51,812 nucleotides of DNA from Candidatus Woesearchaeota archaeon CG1_02_57_44 (GTDB lineage: Archaea > Nanobdellota > Nanobdellia > Woesearchaeales > CG1-02-57-44), in assembly GCA_001871415.1 (NCBI GenBank), contig MNWW01000020.1:1-51812 (forward strand), written 5' to 3'. A program made the position numbers and the translations under genes. The notes below the pieces were generated by a model. The model searched no databases and had not been told where the DNA came from. It saw only the letters and a program-made list of their open reading frames with translations. Position 1 is the first letter of the stretch; every line of letters starts with the position of its first letter. Shown piece by piece: positions 32,872 to 41,515 of the stretch.

Positions 32872-34397
32872 GGTGTATCACCTATCGCTGCAAGTATATT
32901 GTTGCGGGATGGACGCAGGTTCTCGATGATGGCGCCCATGACGATGAGTTCTGAGAGGTTCGGGCCTCGTCCGTCGCCAAGGGTTACCTGGTGCGCCGCG
33001 CGCATGACATCGACACGGTTGGAATCCTTGTACACATGGTGGCTGACCACTGGGTCCTGATATTGCTGGCGGATATGCTGGTCACGCTGGACCAGCTGCA
33101 GCTCCAGACGCAGTCCGCCAGGGGTCTGGACAGCATAGTGGATGGCCTCGTAGTAGGAGGTGTTGCCCTCACCGTCGATGCGCTCACGGCGGAAGCGGCC
33201 TGTGCGGTTGTCTATCTCGATGAGATACGGCATGCCTGGGGTGGGGATGTGATGTGCGCTTTGGATGATGTACTTGTCCGCGTCGACCATGGTGCCTGAA
33301 TACCTGTCAAGGGCATGAGTATTGTGGTCGTAGTGGTCGGGGTTGAACCGGAACAGCTCCCGGACGGTATTATCGATAAGGTAGGTCAGTCCAGGATAAT
33401 GCGCTTCATGGACCACGATTCGCATGGCGCCAAGATCAGAGAACGCGTCCACATCGAAGGCAGGCGTCACAGCATACTGCACGAGCTTGATGAAGAAATC
33501 TTGCTTCGTCCTGCTGCTTAGGTCGAAGGCATAGGGGCGCAGGTCCGCGTGTGATGGAGAAGAAGGGTTCTGGCGCATCTCTTCAAGCGTCTGCTGGAGT
33601 GGGCCTATGAGGTATCCCATATTCATGCGCCTGGAGCGCTCCCCGCGTCTGCGGTCGACCCGTGAGAGGTGGTGCGCTGATATATCCTCATCCGTCAGAT
33701 GCTGGGCGGCGGCGAAGATGGGATGTCCCTGGCCGAAATAGCCGTTCTGTGCGAGCAGGTGGACAAGATCGGTCTGTATGGTGGCCCTGTCCCTCGGCAA
33801 GTCGGGGTCGGATTTGGCGATGACCGATGCAAAGACGCGCCGGCAGATCTCCTGCTCGATGCTGCTCCAATCGTGCGCGCATGGCCTGAATCGTTCACGT
33901 CTGCCCACGAGGACGGCGTTGCTCTGCTGATGACTGCCAGCGACGACCCTGCTCGATTCTACGCGGAGCTGCTCGCAGTGCTTCCCCTGATGGAAATAGA
34001 GGTCGGTGTAGAGCAGCGCTTCGGTGCCTGGGAGGGTGTCCTGCCCGAAGGGGATGATGGCCTTGCCGAGTTCCAGAGGGCCTTCCTCGGTATCGGCCAC
34101 GGGTCTTATGGTATGATACAGCGCCCTTGATGATTGATGTCCAAGGAGTGCCTGCAGACCTCCAGGGGCGCTGGCCATCATGCTGGTGGTGTCTTCCAGC
34201 GCGCTGGTGTGGCGGGCGAGGAAGTCCTGCACGCCCAGGTGCGCCTGCGCGGCCTCATCGTCGCGGAGGATGGTGCCCCACAGTCCGAGGGTCCCGTCCT
34301 CCGGGACAAGCTCCTGCCAGTCGAGGTCTGCGTATGGGTGCGCTAGTTCGAGCGCCGTGTCGTAGACTTCGCCAGGGCTGTTGAACCGGATGCTCAT
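32868..34397 (-). CDS. RelA/SpoT-type nucleotidyltransferase (alarmone synthetase-like)
   Basis: 509 aa from ATG 34397 (MSIRFNSPG), which overlaps the upstream stop as ATGA; the track start at 34472 is rejected. The C-terminal ~200 residues follow the RelA/SpoT synthetase: SRTKQDFFIKLVQYAV (296-310), FSDLGAMRIVV (319-329), YYEAIHYAVQTPGGLRLELQL (415-435, matching YxSLH...EiQIRT) and HHVYK (453-457, matching AHWxYK). The N-terminal 290 residues are novel. The first-gene HD protein would be its hydrolase. Whether (p)ppGpp or another nucleotide is made is unknown; some conserved positions (the RT of EiQIRT) are altered. Confidence 0.65.
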   Translation of the reverse strand: MSIRFNSPGEVYDTALELAHPYADLDWQELVPEDGTLGLWGTILRDDEAAQAHLGVQDFLARHTSALEDTTSMMASAPGGLQALLGHQSSRALYHTIRPVADTEEGPLELGKAIIPFGQDTLPGTEALLYTDLYFHQGKHCEQLRVESSRVVAGSHQQSNAVLVGRRERFRPCAHDWSSIEQEICRRVFASVIAKSDPDLPRDRATIQTDLVHLLAQNGYFGQGHPIFAAAQHLTDEDISAHHLSRVDRRRGERSRRMNMGYLIGPLQQTLEEMRQNPSSPSHADLRPYAFDLSSRTKQDFFIKLVQYAVTPAFDVDAFSDLGAMRIVVHEAHYPGLTYLIDNTVRELFRFNPDHYDHNTHALDRYSGTMVDADKYIIQSAHHIPTPGMPYLIEIDNRTGRFRRERIDGEGNTSYYEAIHYAVQTPGGLRLELQLVQRDQHIRQQYQDPVVSHHVYKDSNRVDVMRAAHQVTLGDGRGPNLSELIVMGAIIENLRPSRNNILAAIGDTP

Positions 34398-35884
34398 TGT
34401 GTGCGCCCCGTATCGATGTACTGTTTCATGGTGCGAAGATAGTCCAGGGTCAGTAGTCTCCCTGCGCGCCATGGCTTGCCGTGCAGCTGCGCATGAAGGT
34501 CTAGCGACCCATAGGTGTGCAGCGCGGCCATCTGGGTGCTTTCGGCGCCATAGGCGGTGTCAGGGCGTGACACGATGCGGGTGCGTTCCAGGTGCAGGTT
34601 GCGCCCGGACTCAAGGACCAGCGCAGCGTAGGCGGTGTCGAGCAGGTCTTGTGTCCCCGGCGGTCGTTCTTTCATGACGCTCCAGACTTCATCGCCTATC
34701 AGCGATGCCTTGGTGGTGACTTTGCGCCTGGCGCGAGGGTCATCTCCGACAGTGCGCAGATTGCTCGTGATGTCGCATGCTGCTTTTGCGATGAGTCCTG
34801 TGGCGTAATCTTCGCGGCCTGCCCGCAACGCGAGTATGGCCTGGTTGCCCAGGTTGCGAAGGTACCCCTCCTTGTAGTGGTACAACCGTATGGCATTGAG
34901 CAGGTTGGGATCATCCAGGGGTGAGTAGCCGGCGAAATATTCTGTCGGATGCGCCTGCCAGGAGTTCCAGAGTGCCAGGCGATCGTCCAGGGTGGGGTGT
35001 GGGATTTCTGGTTGATACTCTGGTCGTTCATGCTCTACGATGTCTTCTGTCCGAAGGGGATTGCCTGGTCCGATGTCTTGCCATCGGTCAGTGCCTTCAG
35101 CATATGCCGTGACGAACGCGCCGACGTTTGCTTGCATCTCTCTGAAGTGTTCTGGGACCTGGATGTGCGACAGGGTGTCGAGCACCAGCTGCGCCCGGTC
35201 AGCGCGGTCCATCTGCGCGAGCATGCCTCTGACACGATGGGGGCGGGGAGCCCACGACGCTTTCTGGTGGGCTCTGTTTGTCAGGCTCCCGGTGATGTTG
35301 CGCACCAAAATGGAGCTGAAATCCGTGAGCGCCCAGACCTGGTCGGCCACATCGGGGCCGCTCATCTCGCCGATGGCGGCTATCCAGGAGAGGGCGTCAT
35401 CCCAGTTGTTGCTGAGGTCCTCGACAGCGTCATGGACCATGGTTATCTTCCGCAGCTCCGGGGACACATATTGTCTCCTGGCGACAGCAAGCTCCTCGAG
35501 GCGGCGCGCGCGAAAGGTGCAGTCGAGCGGATGCGAGGCTGCGGACACAGCGGTGAACTGGCGTTGCGTGTGGAGGAACTTGCCCATGATGAACGCGTAT
35601 TCCTGCTCAAGTCCAGCACCGATGGTGCCTCGCATTTCCAGGTAGGGGACCCAACGATGGTATTTGTTGATCTCCATCTCGAAAGGGTCTGTTCCCGCGT
35701 ACCTCATCAGGTCTGTAGCGTCATGCATGTGCGCGTAGGCCGCGAATCCCATGTCCGCCTCCATGCGGTGCCGATAGAGCTGACGCTCGAGAAGGCCAAG
35801 ATGCCGGTCTGTCAGCAAGTGGATGCGAGGCGTCAACGAGACCAGCGAATGCTTCGTACGCAATAACCTGCCCAGAGGGTCCAT
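34394..35884 (-). CDS. RelA/SpoT-type HD-domain protein (alarmone hydrolase-like)
   Basis: 496 aa from ATG 35884 (MDPLGRLLRTKHS). A TATA box 24-32 nt upstream and the absence of support for the longer track ORF fix the start. The segment KITMVHDAVEDLSNN...SGPDVADQVWALTDF (about 147-189) matches the SpoT/MESH1 pattern LLHDvvEDt...FGxeVaxlVxalT, keeping H151, D152, E155 and D156. The flanking regions are long and unlike bacterial Rel. First gene of the operon. Hydrolase activity is possible because HDxxED is intact, but distal catalytic residues could not be placed. Confidence 0.62.
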   Translation of the reverse strand: MDPLGRLLRTKHSLVSLTPRIHLLTDRHLGLLERQLYRHRMEADMGFAAYAHMHDATDLMRYAGTDPFEMEINKYHRWVPYLEMRGTIGAGLEQEYAFIMGKFLHTQRQFTAVSAASHPLDCTFRARRLEELAVARRQYVSPELRKITMVHDAVEDLSNNWDDALSWIAAIGEMSGPDVADQVWALTDFSSILVRNITGSLTNRAHQKASWAPRPHRVRGMLAQMDRADRAQLVLDTLSHIQVPEHFREMQANVGAFVTAYAEGTDRWQDIGPGNPLRTEDIVEHERPEYQPEIPHPTLDDRLALWNSWQAHPTEYFAGYSPLDDPNLLNAIRLYHYKEGYLRNLGNQAILALRAGREDYATGLIAKAACDITSNLRTVGDDPRARRKVTTKASLIGDEVWSVMKERPPGTQDLLDTAYAALVLESGRNLHLERTRIVSRPDTAYGAESTQMAALHTYGSLDLHAQLHGKPWRAGRLLTLDYLRTMKQYIDTGRTQ

Positions 35885-35907
35885 TCCATCCGCAGCACCT
35901 CTTTCCC

Positions 35908-35918
35908 ATTTATAAGCT
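35908..35918 (-). promoter_or_regulatory. TATA box of RelA/SpoT-like operon
   Basis: CTTATAAATG on the minus strand lies about 27 nt above ATG 35884, which implies a leaderless transcript covering the three genes. AGGTG just above the ATG is a second, weak initiation signal. Confidence 0.55.
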
Positions 35919-36017
35919 TTTCTATTTGTTGTTACTTTATAGTTAATACTTTGAAGGTTGGGGGACTCTGCCAACCTCCCGCAAACCTTTTTATAGCCGC
36001 TACATTCCTCTCGTCTC

Positions 36018-36245
36018 ATGGCTGAACAATCCAAGAATGAACAATCCCGCGCTGAGCGCGTCGGCTTTCACAAGGGGGCGCTATCGACACTGGCAAAAGA
36101 GCGCCAGGAGCTTGGTCGCATTCTCGGCATCGTAGAGCAACTCATGCAGGCGCATGTGCAGTCCCTCAAGGAACTGGGCGTCGATCTCGTGGCAGAAGCC
36201 GAGAAGGCAAAGAAGCAAAAGCCCATAGAGGACATGATCAATTAG
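36018..36245 (+). CDS. Small conserved-looking helical protein
   Basis: 75 aa, entirely helical and charged: GALSTLAKERQELGRILGIVEQLMQAHVQSLKELGVDL, ending in KQKPIEDMIN. No family recognised. A TATA box (CTTTTTATAGCC) sits about 27 nt above the ATG. It begins the run with DUF371 and the PUA protein, 9 nt before the DUF371 ATG. The pattern suggests a helical-hairpin adaptor. Confidence 0.65.
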   Translation: MAEQSKNEQSRAERVGFHKGALSTLAKERQELGRILGIVEQLMQAHVQSLKELGVDLVAEAEKAKKQKPIEDMIN

Positions 36246-36254
36246 TGTGAGTGC

Positions 36255-36842
36255 ATGCGTAAATCCTCTGCCCCCATTGCTGTCCACCATATGACTCCTG
36301 TGCAGGCCAGGACATATCCTTCTGTTCAGGCCAATGCGTCTTCTCCTGTGAGCTTTACTTGCAAAGGGCACCCGAACATCAGGGCTGCCCACGCGAGCAC
36401 CATTGAGTTCACTAGGGACGAAACGCTGACAACACAAGGCGACTGCATCATCGGTATTGCCTGTGATTTCACGTCTGAGCACTGCCGCTCGCTGCCGCAG
36501 GGTCGCGCGCGTATAATGCTTCAGCTGCAGACAGAATCCGCAGATGGCGTCAGTTCCGCAGAACAATTGCGTGATTCCTTCACCTCAGAGATAATCGAAG
36601 GATTCAACCATCATGAGATGGTCTTTCGGCGCAGCGTGTTCCACAGTGAGCGTACGGCAGGCATCCGCGCTGACAAGGCCGCGTGCAACATCAATCGCAG
36701 CATTATCTACGCGCTGCAGAATCCTGATACGAGGATGACGGTCACGATCGCACCCGCTGACGAGGAGATCTCCACGCATGCTGTCCATCCAATGAAGATT
36801 CCAAAACAACGGCAAGCGCCTATCGGAGGAACCAGGCAATGA
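36255..36842 (+). CDS. DUF371 family protein
   Basis: 195 aa. GHPNIRAAHASTIEFTRDETLTTQGDCIIGIACD is the family signature (GHpNIrAtHktTlEiTkdxxLTprGDCIIGv). DUF371 proteins are widespread in archaea and of unknown function; the family is often thought to be nucleic-acid or translation related. The N-terminal ~35 residues are extra and may be disordered. The stop overlaps the PUA gene start (ATGA). Confidence 0.85.
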   Translation: MRKSSAPIAVHHMTPVQARTYPSVQANASSPVSFTCKGHPNIRAAHASTIEFTRDETLTTQGDCIIGIACDFTSEHCRSLPQGRARIMLQLQTESADGVSSAEQLRDSFTSEIIEGFNHHEMVFRRSVFHSERTAGIRADKAACNINRSIIYALQNPDTRMTVTIAPADEEISTHAVHPMKIPKQRQAPIGGTRQ

Positions 36843-37321
36843 AGCGAAAGCAACTGAGCAAACGCGACATCAGGGAGCTGACAGCCAGGATACAGCAGAC
36901 CTTTGGCGATGCGGCGGTCGCGACGTTGCCGAAAGATGTCATCGCGTTGCAGGACAGCGATCTTTGTGTCTACGCGTCCACCGGCGGATCAGCCAAGTCT
37001 CTCTTCTTCGAGCGCGACAGCAGCATCTATCCGACCATCACCACCGCTGCGACTATCCTTCCCAAAGTCGCAATTGACTTGGGCGCAATCAAGTTCGTGC
37101 TCAAGGGAGCGGACCTCATGCGCCCGGGAGTCACGGGCATCAAAGAGGAATTCCACGAGAACAGCCCTGTGGCGATCATCGCCGGTGAAGGATTGTGCGT
37201 CGCCGTCGGCATCGCGTTGCAGTCCTCGGATATCATGCGCGGCTCCTCGTCGGGAAAATGCGTGCAGATAATCCACCGTGGCGCTGATGTGATAGACAAG
37301 GCGCTTGAAAGTCCGCAGTGA
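36839..37321 (+). CDS. PUA-domain protein, DUF1947/MCT-1-like
   Basis: 160 aa. N-terminal KRKQLSKRDIRELTARI is the DUF1947-like part, and a PUA domain follows: KVAIDLGAIKFVLKGADLMRPGV, the classic vDxGAvxfvxxGAdvmxPGi. Archaeal relatives resemble eukaryotic MCT-1/DENR-type and Tma20 RNA-binding proteins linked to translation. ATGA overlap with DUF371. A 22-nt-spaced direct repeat or terminator was not seen downstream. Confidence 0.82.
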   Translation: MKRKQLSKRDIRELTARIQQTFGDAAVATLPKDVIALQDSDLCVYASTGGSAKSLFFERDSSIYPTITTAATILPKVAIDLGAIKFVLKGADLMRPGVTGIKEEFHENSPVAIIAGEGLCVAVGIALQSSDIMRGSSSGKCVQIIHRGADVIDKALESPQ

Positions 37322-37402
37322 TTCAGGAATCCTGCAGGCGCAGGAATTGTTGTTGCAATGGCGCAGAGCTGTCTCTTCACGATACATAGGTCGTCAGTGC
37401 AT

Positions 37403-38512
37403 CTATCGCAGATGCACTTCCAGGATATCGCCGTCCGCGAGCAGGTGCTTGAGCAGGAACTTCTGTCCTGGAAATTTCGCGCTCCTGCCCCATACACGAG
37501 CGAACCGGAATTTCGCGAGAAAATCTTTGTGGATCTTCCTGCAGGTCTCCTCGATGCTGGGTTGGTGCCTGATGATGAGCGGCTCGTCCATGTCAGGTTT
37601 CTTACCGATCTCTTTCAGGTAGATGCGGTAGAAGTTCAGTTGCTCATAGATGGCATCGCGGATGGCCGGAAGATTCGAGCCAACGGACGCAGACACAGGA
37701 ACGATTCTCGTGCGCGGAAGGACTGACCTGATGTATTTGACCGCTGCGTCCTGCACCTTCTTGTCAGCGAGGTCTATCTTGTTGAGCGCGACCAGGCTGG
37801 GCAAGTACACCCTGTTGCCCAGGATGCCATCGATGAGACGATCGATGGAGAGCTCCTCGCCGAGCCGCACTTCAGCGTTGTTGACCTTGTTCTCGCGAAG
37901 GATTGCGAGGATGGTCCCCTGGTCGAGCTCCTGTGGTACAATGTCGATGATGCTGATGCCGCCGCGCTCCTTGTTGATGACGCGCACCTTCGGCGGCGAG
38001 TCGTCCAGGCGTAGTCCCGCTGCCTGCAGCTCAGTGGCGAGAGCGAGCAGCTCGTGGGGTACTCGCACATCAATGACAAAGATGGCGAGATCAGCAGTTC
38101 TTACCACGGCGATGACTTCCTTGCCCCTGCCTGTGCCGTCGGCGGCGCCGCTGACGAGTCCAGGCACATCCAGCAGCTGGATGCTCGCATGCTTGTGCAC
38201 CAGCATGCCAGGGATGACTTCAAGCGTGGTGAACGCGTATTCAGCGGTCTTTGATTCCGCGGAGGTGAGCTGGTTGATGAGCGTGCTCTTGCCGACAGAG
38301 GGAAATCCGACAAGCACCGCTGTGGCGTCGCCCGTCTTCTTGACTGAGTAGCCAGTGGTCTTGCCCTTGCCGCGGGAACGGCTGACCTGCGATTCTTTGA
38401 GCTTGGCTATCTTTGCCTTGACCAGGCCGATATGGTGCTGCGTACGCTTGTTGTACTTGGTCTTTGTCAGCTCCTCCTCAAGCTCTATTATCTTTGCCTG
38501 GATATCGTCCAT
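37403..38512 (-). CDS. drg: DRG-family GTPase with TGS domain
   Basis: 369 aa from ATG 38512 (MDDIQAKIIELEEEL), 26 nt below a TATA-like CTTTTAATGC; the track start at 38554 is rejected. G1 is GFPSVGKSTL, G3 is DVPGL, G4 is NKID, and the C-terminal TGS domain (PLIIRHQPSIEETCRKIHKDF onward) ends in GDILEVH. DRG GTPases associate with ribosomes in eukaryotes and archaea. Divergent from the zinc-ribbon gene. Confidence 0.93.
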   Translation of the reverse strand: MDDIQAKIIELEEELTKTKYNKRTQHHIGLVKAKIAKLKESQVSRSRGKGKTTGYSVKKTGDATAVLVGFPSVGKSTLINQLTSAESKTAEYAFTTLEVIPGMLVHKHASIQLLDVPGLVSGAADGTGRGKEVIAVVRTADLAIFVIDVRVPHELLALATELQAAGLRLDDSPPKVRVINKERGGISIIDIVPQELDQGTILAILRENKVNNAEVRLGEELSIDRLIDGILGNRVYLPSLVALNKIDLADKKVQDAAVKYIRSVLPRTRIVPVSASVGSNLPAIRDAIYEQLNFYRIYLKEIGKKPDMDEPLIIRHQPSIEETCRKIHKDFLAKFRFARVWGRSAKFPGQKFLLKHLLADGDILEVHLR

Positions 38513-38591
38513 CGGGCAATGGTTTGCGCGGGATGCATTAAAAGGTTTGCCCATGGTAACCTATTTAAACTCCCTCAGTACCGCAGCGTGT

Positions 38592-38849
38592 ATGCCTGCA
38601 GCATTTCCGGATGGGATAATCAACTGCCCGCGATGCGTCCGTCTGTGGCGCGGCGCGCCCATGCGAAAGCTGGCGCATCCAGCAGGCGTCACCCTTGATG
38701 TGTGCGACCGCTGCGGTGGCATGTGGGTCGATGGTGATGAGGTGCAGGCGCTCTTTGGCAAGGCAAAGGCGGGCAAGACAACGGGCGCGAAAGCATCCAC
38801 CACGCGCAGGAATCCGCGCGCGAAAAAGCAGGGACTGAGCAGGGACTGA
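38592..38849 (+). CDS. TFIIB-type zinc-ribbon protein
   Basis: 85 aa from ATG 38592, about 27 nt below CTATTTAAAC; the track start at 38355 runs into the divergent gene. CPRC...LDVCDRCGGMWVDGDEV matches the zf-TFIIB-like family (CPrC...ldxCxxCgGxWlDxxE), small proteins of unknown role. The Lys/Arg/Thr-rich tail (KAKAGKTTGAKASTTRR) likely binds nucleic acid. It precedes LemA by 67 nt. Confidence 0.7.
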   Translation: MPAAFPDGIINCPRCVRLWRGAPMRKLAHPAGVTLDVCDRCGGMWVDGDEVQALFGKAKAGKTTGAKASTTRRNPRAKKQGLSRD

Positions 38850-38916
38850 TACGTGACTGTTTGCGTGTCAATGCAGCAGGTGATTCGTTTCAACAAGCAA
38901 GTATTGGAGGGAGACC

Positions 38917-39510
38917 ATGGCAAGATCCAGCAAAGAGAAAAAGCCCCGTATGGGCCTGATAGTGACGGGCGTCGTGTTGATTATCGTCCTCTTGGGCATC
39001 TTTATGACCATAGGCGTCTACAACAGCGTCGTTCGTCTGGACGAGCAGGTGCAGACCTCCTGGGCGCAGGTGGAGAATCAGTTCCAGCGTCGTGTCGACC
39101 TCATCCCCAATCTGGTGGCGACCGTGCAGGGGGCGGCCGACTTTGAGAAGAGCACGCTGACAGAGATAACCGCGCTGCGCAGCCAGTGGCAGACCGCATC
39201 GACCATCGATGAGAAGGCGCAGGCCGCGACAGGCATTGAGCGTGTGCTCTCGCGCCTGCTGGTGGTCGCGGAGAACTATCCGACCCTGAAGTCCAACCAG
39301 AATTTCCTGGCATTGCAGGACGAGCTTGCCAATACCGAGAACAAGATAGCGGTCGAGCGCGGAAGATATAATGACGCGGTGCGCGCGTTCAACACCAAGA
39401 TGCGCACGTTCCCGACCAATATCATCGCGGGCAACATGGGCTTTGCGGCAAAGCAGTATTTTGAGGCAGCGCCAGGCGCTGATGTGGCGCCGACTGTCGC
39501 GTTCACCTGA
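38917..39510 (+). CDS. lemA: LemA family membrane-anchored protein
   Basis: 197 aa. After a charged N terminus, one membrane helix (MGLIVTGVVLIIVLLGIFM) is followed by the LemA body: YNSVVRLDEQVQTSWAQVENQFQRRVDLIPNLV and KSNQNFLALQDELANTENKIAVERGRYND. GGAGGGAGA precedes the ATG. LemA commonly sits beside a TPM-domain protein, as here. Its function in envelope biology is not established. Confidence 0.93.
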   Translation: MARSSKEKKPRMGLIVTGVVLIIVLLGIFMTIGVYNSVVRLDEQVQTSWAQVENQFQRRVDLIPNLVATVQGAADFEKSTLTEITALRSQWQTASTIDEKAQAATGIERVLSRLLVVAENYPTLKSNQNFLALQDELANTENKIAVERGRYNDAVRAFNTKMRTFPTNIIAGNMGFAAKQYFEAAPGADVAPTVAFT

Positions 39511-39520
39511 GGTGCTGGTG

Positions 39521-40411
39521 ATGCGTGTGTTGCGGGAACCCGGAAGGCACTCCAGATTCCGCGCTGCCATTTCATCTTCTTTTTCTTCTTCTCCTTTTTC
39601 TTCCTTTTCTGTCGCTCCCCTCTCTTCATCCCTCCTCATCGCATCGATCATCATCATGGCGCTCTTGTTGGCGTCATCGTTGACGCAGGCTGTGCGCGCA
39701 GAGCTTCCGCCGGCAGAGCGGATCGATGATTATGTCATTGACCACGCGGGTGTCTTTTCCACGGCTCAAGCCGACGAGCTCGCTGCACACTTGCGAGGTC
39801 TTGACCAGGCGACAGGCATGCAGTTCGTGGTGTTCACAGAAGAGCGCATCCCTGAGGGGACGACGCTGGAGGAGCGTTCGTTGGCCATTGCCGAGCAGAA
39901 CAAACTTGGACAGAAAGGAAAAGACAACGGTCTGCTCTTTTATCTTGTGACGGCCGACAGGCAGTTCCGCTGGGAAGTGGGCTATGGTCTTGAGGGCGAC
40001 CTGAGCGCGGGTTGGCTTGGCCGGATGAGCAGGGCTGTGATGGTGCCCGCGTTCCAGTCGGGCGATTTTGCCCACGGCATCACCGCGGGTGTCGCAGAGG
40101 TAGAGGCAAAGGCGGGCATCAACGCGACTATCGTCCCTGTCACCTATGGCGCTGCAAGCTACAGTTCAGGCGACGTCGATCCCAAAGTCATCTACTGGGC
40201 GCTCGCGATCGTCATCGCGCTGGCGTTCATCATCGCCATCGCGACGCCAGGCGCGAAGAAACGTGATGACGCCCCCTACATCGCGGCTGGCTGGATGCTC
40301 TATGGCAGGCCGCCGCGCGGCGGCATAGGCGGCTTTGGCGGCGGAGGGTTCGGTGGATTCTCCGGAGGTGGCGGCGGCTTTGGTGGAGGCGGCTTTTCCG
40401 GCAGGTTCTGA
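39521..40411 (+). CDS. TPM-domain (Psb32/YgcG-like) secreted or membrane protein
   Basis: 296 aa from ATG 39521 behind GGTGCTGGTG; the track start at 39371 lies inside lemA. A Ser-rich N terminus and hydrophobic helix (SLLIASIIIMALLLASSLTQA) form a signal peptide or anchor. The TPM domain follows: VIDHAGVFSTAQADELAAHLRG and VGYGLEGDLSAGWLGRM. A second helix near VIYWALAIVIALAFIIAIA and a Gly-rich tail (GFGGGGFGGFSGGGG) complete the YgcG-like layout. It is operonic with lemA. Confidence 0.88.
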   Translation: MRVLREPGRHSRFRAAISSSFSSSPFSSFSVAPLSSSLLIASIIIMALLLASSLTQAVRAELPPAERIDDYVIDHAGVFSTAQADELAAHLRGLDQATGMQFVVFTEERIPEGTTLEERSLAIAEQNKLGQKGKDNGLLFYLVTADRQFRWEVGYGLEGDLSAGWLGRMSRAVMVPAFQSGDFAHGITAGVAEVEAKAGINATIVPVTYGAASYSSGDVDPKVIYWALAIVIALAFIIAIATPGAKKRDDAPYIAAGWMLYGRPPRGGIGGFGGGGFGGFSGGGGGFGGGGFSGRF

Positions 40412-40499
40412 ATGTGGGCTGCCTGTACGTCCTGCACCATACCATCTCTCGTCATGGGAGCTGATACTGTCTTTTGTCACCCTGTTCTCTGTGAGCGCG

Positions 40500-41438
40500 C
40501 TATCCTATCGCGTTCAGCAGATATCCTGATAGCATGATGCCGACTGCGACGATGGCGAAGAACCAGGCGATGGCGCGCAGCTTGATTGCTTTGCGCAGGA
40601 GTATCGCCTCGGGCAGGCTGAGCGCGACCGTCGCCATCATGAACGCGGTAGCTGTTCCCACAGGGACGCCCTTATCCAGCAGCACGATGGCGATGGGCAG
40701 TATGGCAGCGCAGCTGGCGTAGAACGGGATGCCCAGCAATACGGCCAGCGGGACGACGAACACGCCGCCAGCCGACAACAATGTCTGTACGCTCTGCTGC
40801 GGCACGTAGTTGTGGATGAGCGCGCCGAGGGCGACGCTGCCAGCGACCCAGAGCCAGAGCTTGCGGATGATGCTGGACGCTTCCTGCCAGCCAAAGGCCA
40901 GCCGTTCTCTGAACGCCATTGTCTTCGTGCGGCTCTTCTGTTTTTTGGGCGCGAAGTCTGCTTCGATATCGTTCTCCAGGCCCATGGTGCCAAGCGCTAT
41001 CCCACCGAGCACGCCGAGCACGATGCCTATAACAAGATACGCGACCGTCACCTTCCAGCCGAGGGTGATGGCCATGACCGTGAGCAGGTACTCATTGACC
41101 AGAGGCGAGGTGATAAGGAAGCTGAACGCCACGCCCACAGGGACACCCGCGGAGAGGAACCCCATGAAGATGGGGATGCTCGAGCAGCTGCAGAACGGTG
41201 TCGCGACGCCGAACAACGCGGCGTACAGGTGCGCGCCTTTGCGCTTGGCGAGCCATTGCTTGACCTTCTCCGTCGGGATGTAGGTGCGCAAAACACCCAT
41301 CAGGAAGATGAGCGTTCCGAGCAGTAGCAGTATCTTGATGGTGTCGTACAGGAAGAAGCTGAGCGGCTCCTGCCAGGAGGATCCTGCAGGCAGCAACTTG
41401 CCGACCATCCACGCGATCACTTCTTCGAGCATGAGCAT
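40500..41438 (-). CDS. Permease, DUF318/ArsP-like (PF03773)
   Basis: 312 aa with about eight membrane segments. The first half carries the family motif PFCSCSSIPIFMGFLSAGVPVG, where the paired cysteines are typical of this permease family (YraQ/ArsP) and may bind soft metals or organoarsenicals. A soluble basic loop (KKQKSRTKTM) splits the halves, and the second half repeats the pattern (GIPFYASCAAILPIAIVL, also with Cys). It starts 22 nt inside the Cys-rich microprotein gene. ArsR control upstream supports metal or metalloid export. Confidence 0.8.
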   Translation of the reverse strand: MLMLEEVIAWMVGKLLPAGSSWQEPLSFFLYDTIKILLLLGTLIFLMGVLRTYIPTEKVKQWLAKRKGAHLYAALFGVATPFCSCSSIPIFMGFLSAGVPVGVAFSFLITSPLVNEYLLTVMAITLGWKVTVAYLVIGIVLGVLGGIALGTMGLENDIEADFAPKKQKSRTKTMAFRERLAFGWQEASSIIRKLWLWVAGSVALGALIHNYVPQQSVQTLLSAGGVFVVPLAVLLGIPFYASCAAILPIAIVLLDKGVPVGTATAFMMATVALSLPEAILLRKAIKLRAIAWFFAIVAVGIMLSGYLLNAIG

Positions 41439-41515
41439 TCACAACTGCACGTCTTTGCCTGCTTCGCTTTCTTCTTGAGTTTCTCGTCTATCTTCTTCGC
41501 GATGCTTTCAAACAT
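41417..41515 (-). CDS. Cys-rich 32-residue microprotein
   Basis: An ORF below the track threshold: MFESIAKKIDEKLKKKAKQA followed by KTCSCECSCSKK. A strong GGAGG sits 9 nt upstream. A basic amphipathic helix ends in four cysteines spaced CxCxCxC, an obvious soft-metal ligand cluster. It overlaps the 3' end of ArsR by 28 nt and the 5' end of the permease by 22 nt on the same strand, so the three are one unit. It may be a metal-chaperoning or sensing peptide for the permease. Confidence 0.6.
   Translation of the reverse strand: MFESIAKKIDEKLKKKAKQAKTCSCECSCSKK

Noticed and set aside
39674-40075. Minus-strand ORF within the TPM gene
   Set aside because: It is a shadow of a gene with a clear signal peptide and TPM domain.
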